Source: Pseudomonadota bacterium (GTDB taxonomy: Bacteria; Pseudomonadota; Alphaproteobacteria; Reyranellales; Reyranellaceae). Taken from it: DNA of 5,742 bases. Under the pieces are notes generated by a model. The model searched no databases and was not told the DNA's origin. It saw nothing but the letters and a program-made list of their open reading frames with translations. Position numbers and translations under genes: made by a program. Below, in pieces: positions 5,655 through 5,742 of the stretch (positions are counted from its first letter, which is position 1; every line of letters starts with the position of its first letter). The stretch lies in the NCBI GenBank assembly GCA_023436825.1, contig JAEZHS010000345.1, forward strand, positions 1-5,742, in the 5' to 3' direction.

Positions 5655-5742
5655 GGCGCCTTCTCCTGCGGACGGCCGCCGGCGTGCACCGTCAGCGGCT
5701 GCAGCATGCGGGCGGCCGGCATTGCGGCGGGCTGCTGCGGCT
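5651..5742 (-). CDS. C-terminal end of an upstream gene, probably the type I secretion ABC transporter (partial)
   Basis: One minus-strand frame is open from the window edge for 29 codons and stops at a TGA that shares 4 nt (GTGA) with the start of the HlyD-type gene. The visible tail is rich in Pro, Ala, Gln and Gly (MPAARMLQPLTVHAGGRP and a few more residues) and ends EKAP. This looks like a disordered C-terminal extension rather than a folded domain. No ATPase motif can be seen because the gene body lies outside. In most operons of this type the gene just before the adaptor encodes the ABC exporter, with fused membrane and nucleotide-binding domains, which is the likely identity. The overlap supports a real gene; the product is inferred from position. 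Confidence 0.6.
   Translation of the reverse strand, partial: PQQPAAMPAARMLQPLTVHAGGRPQEKAP
5662..5667 (-). promoter_or_regulatory. Ribosome binding site deciding the GTG start of the HlyD-type gene
   Basis: AGGAGA on the minus strand sits 7 nt before the GTG at 5654, inside the last codons of the upstream gene. It supports GTG over any later start and shows that the two genes are translated from one message. Confidence 0.7.

Overview
The window is GC-rich DNA with dense minus-strand coding and strongly GC-biased third codon positions. Together with the style of its terminase-like gene and of its intergenic hairpin, this suggests an alphaproteobacterium, perhaps of the Rhodospirillales or Hyphomicrobiales. 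That placement is inference. All convincing genes lie on the minus strand, so the biological order runs from right to left.

Right part (5742 to 799): a type I secretion operon. It starts with the last codons of an unidentified upstream gene, expected to be the ABC exporter. That gene overlaps by 4 nt (GTGA) a complete HlyD-family membrane fusion protein (4365-5654). After 38 nt comes a 1175-residue cargo protein (799-4326) with no Sec signal, no cysteine, an N-terminal region resembling GH64 beta-1,3-glucanase and a C-terminal DUF4114 domain. The simplest reading is that the exporter pair moves the large protein straight out of the cell, where it acts on or binds a beta-glucan or similar polysaccharide. 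The GH64-like region appears to carry Asn where the family has a catalytic Asp, so it may bind rather than cut.

Middle (474 to 798): 325 nt with no believable gene. It holds a 47-nt-arm imperfect inverted repeat (664-784) just after the cargo stop codon, a separate palindrome with T6/A6 tracts (551-588), and an AT-rich promoter region for the next gene.

Left part (1 to 473): a small helix-turn-helix protein of the phage terminase small-subunit type, with its own promoter-like sequence, apparently leaderless. Two bases after its stop an ATG opens a further gene that leaves the window, possibly the terminase large subunit. This end may be the edge of a prophage or prophage remnant next to a chromosomal secretion operon.
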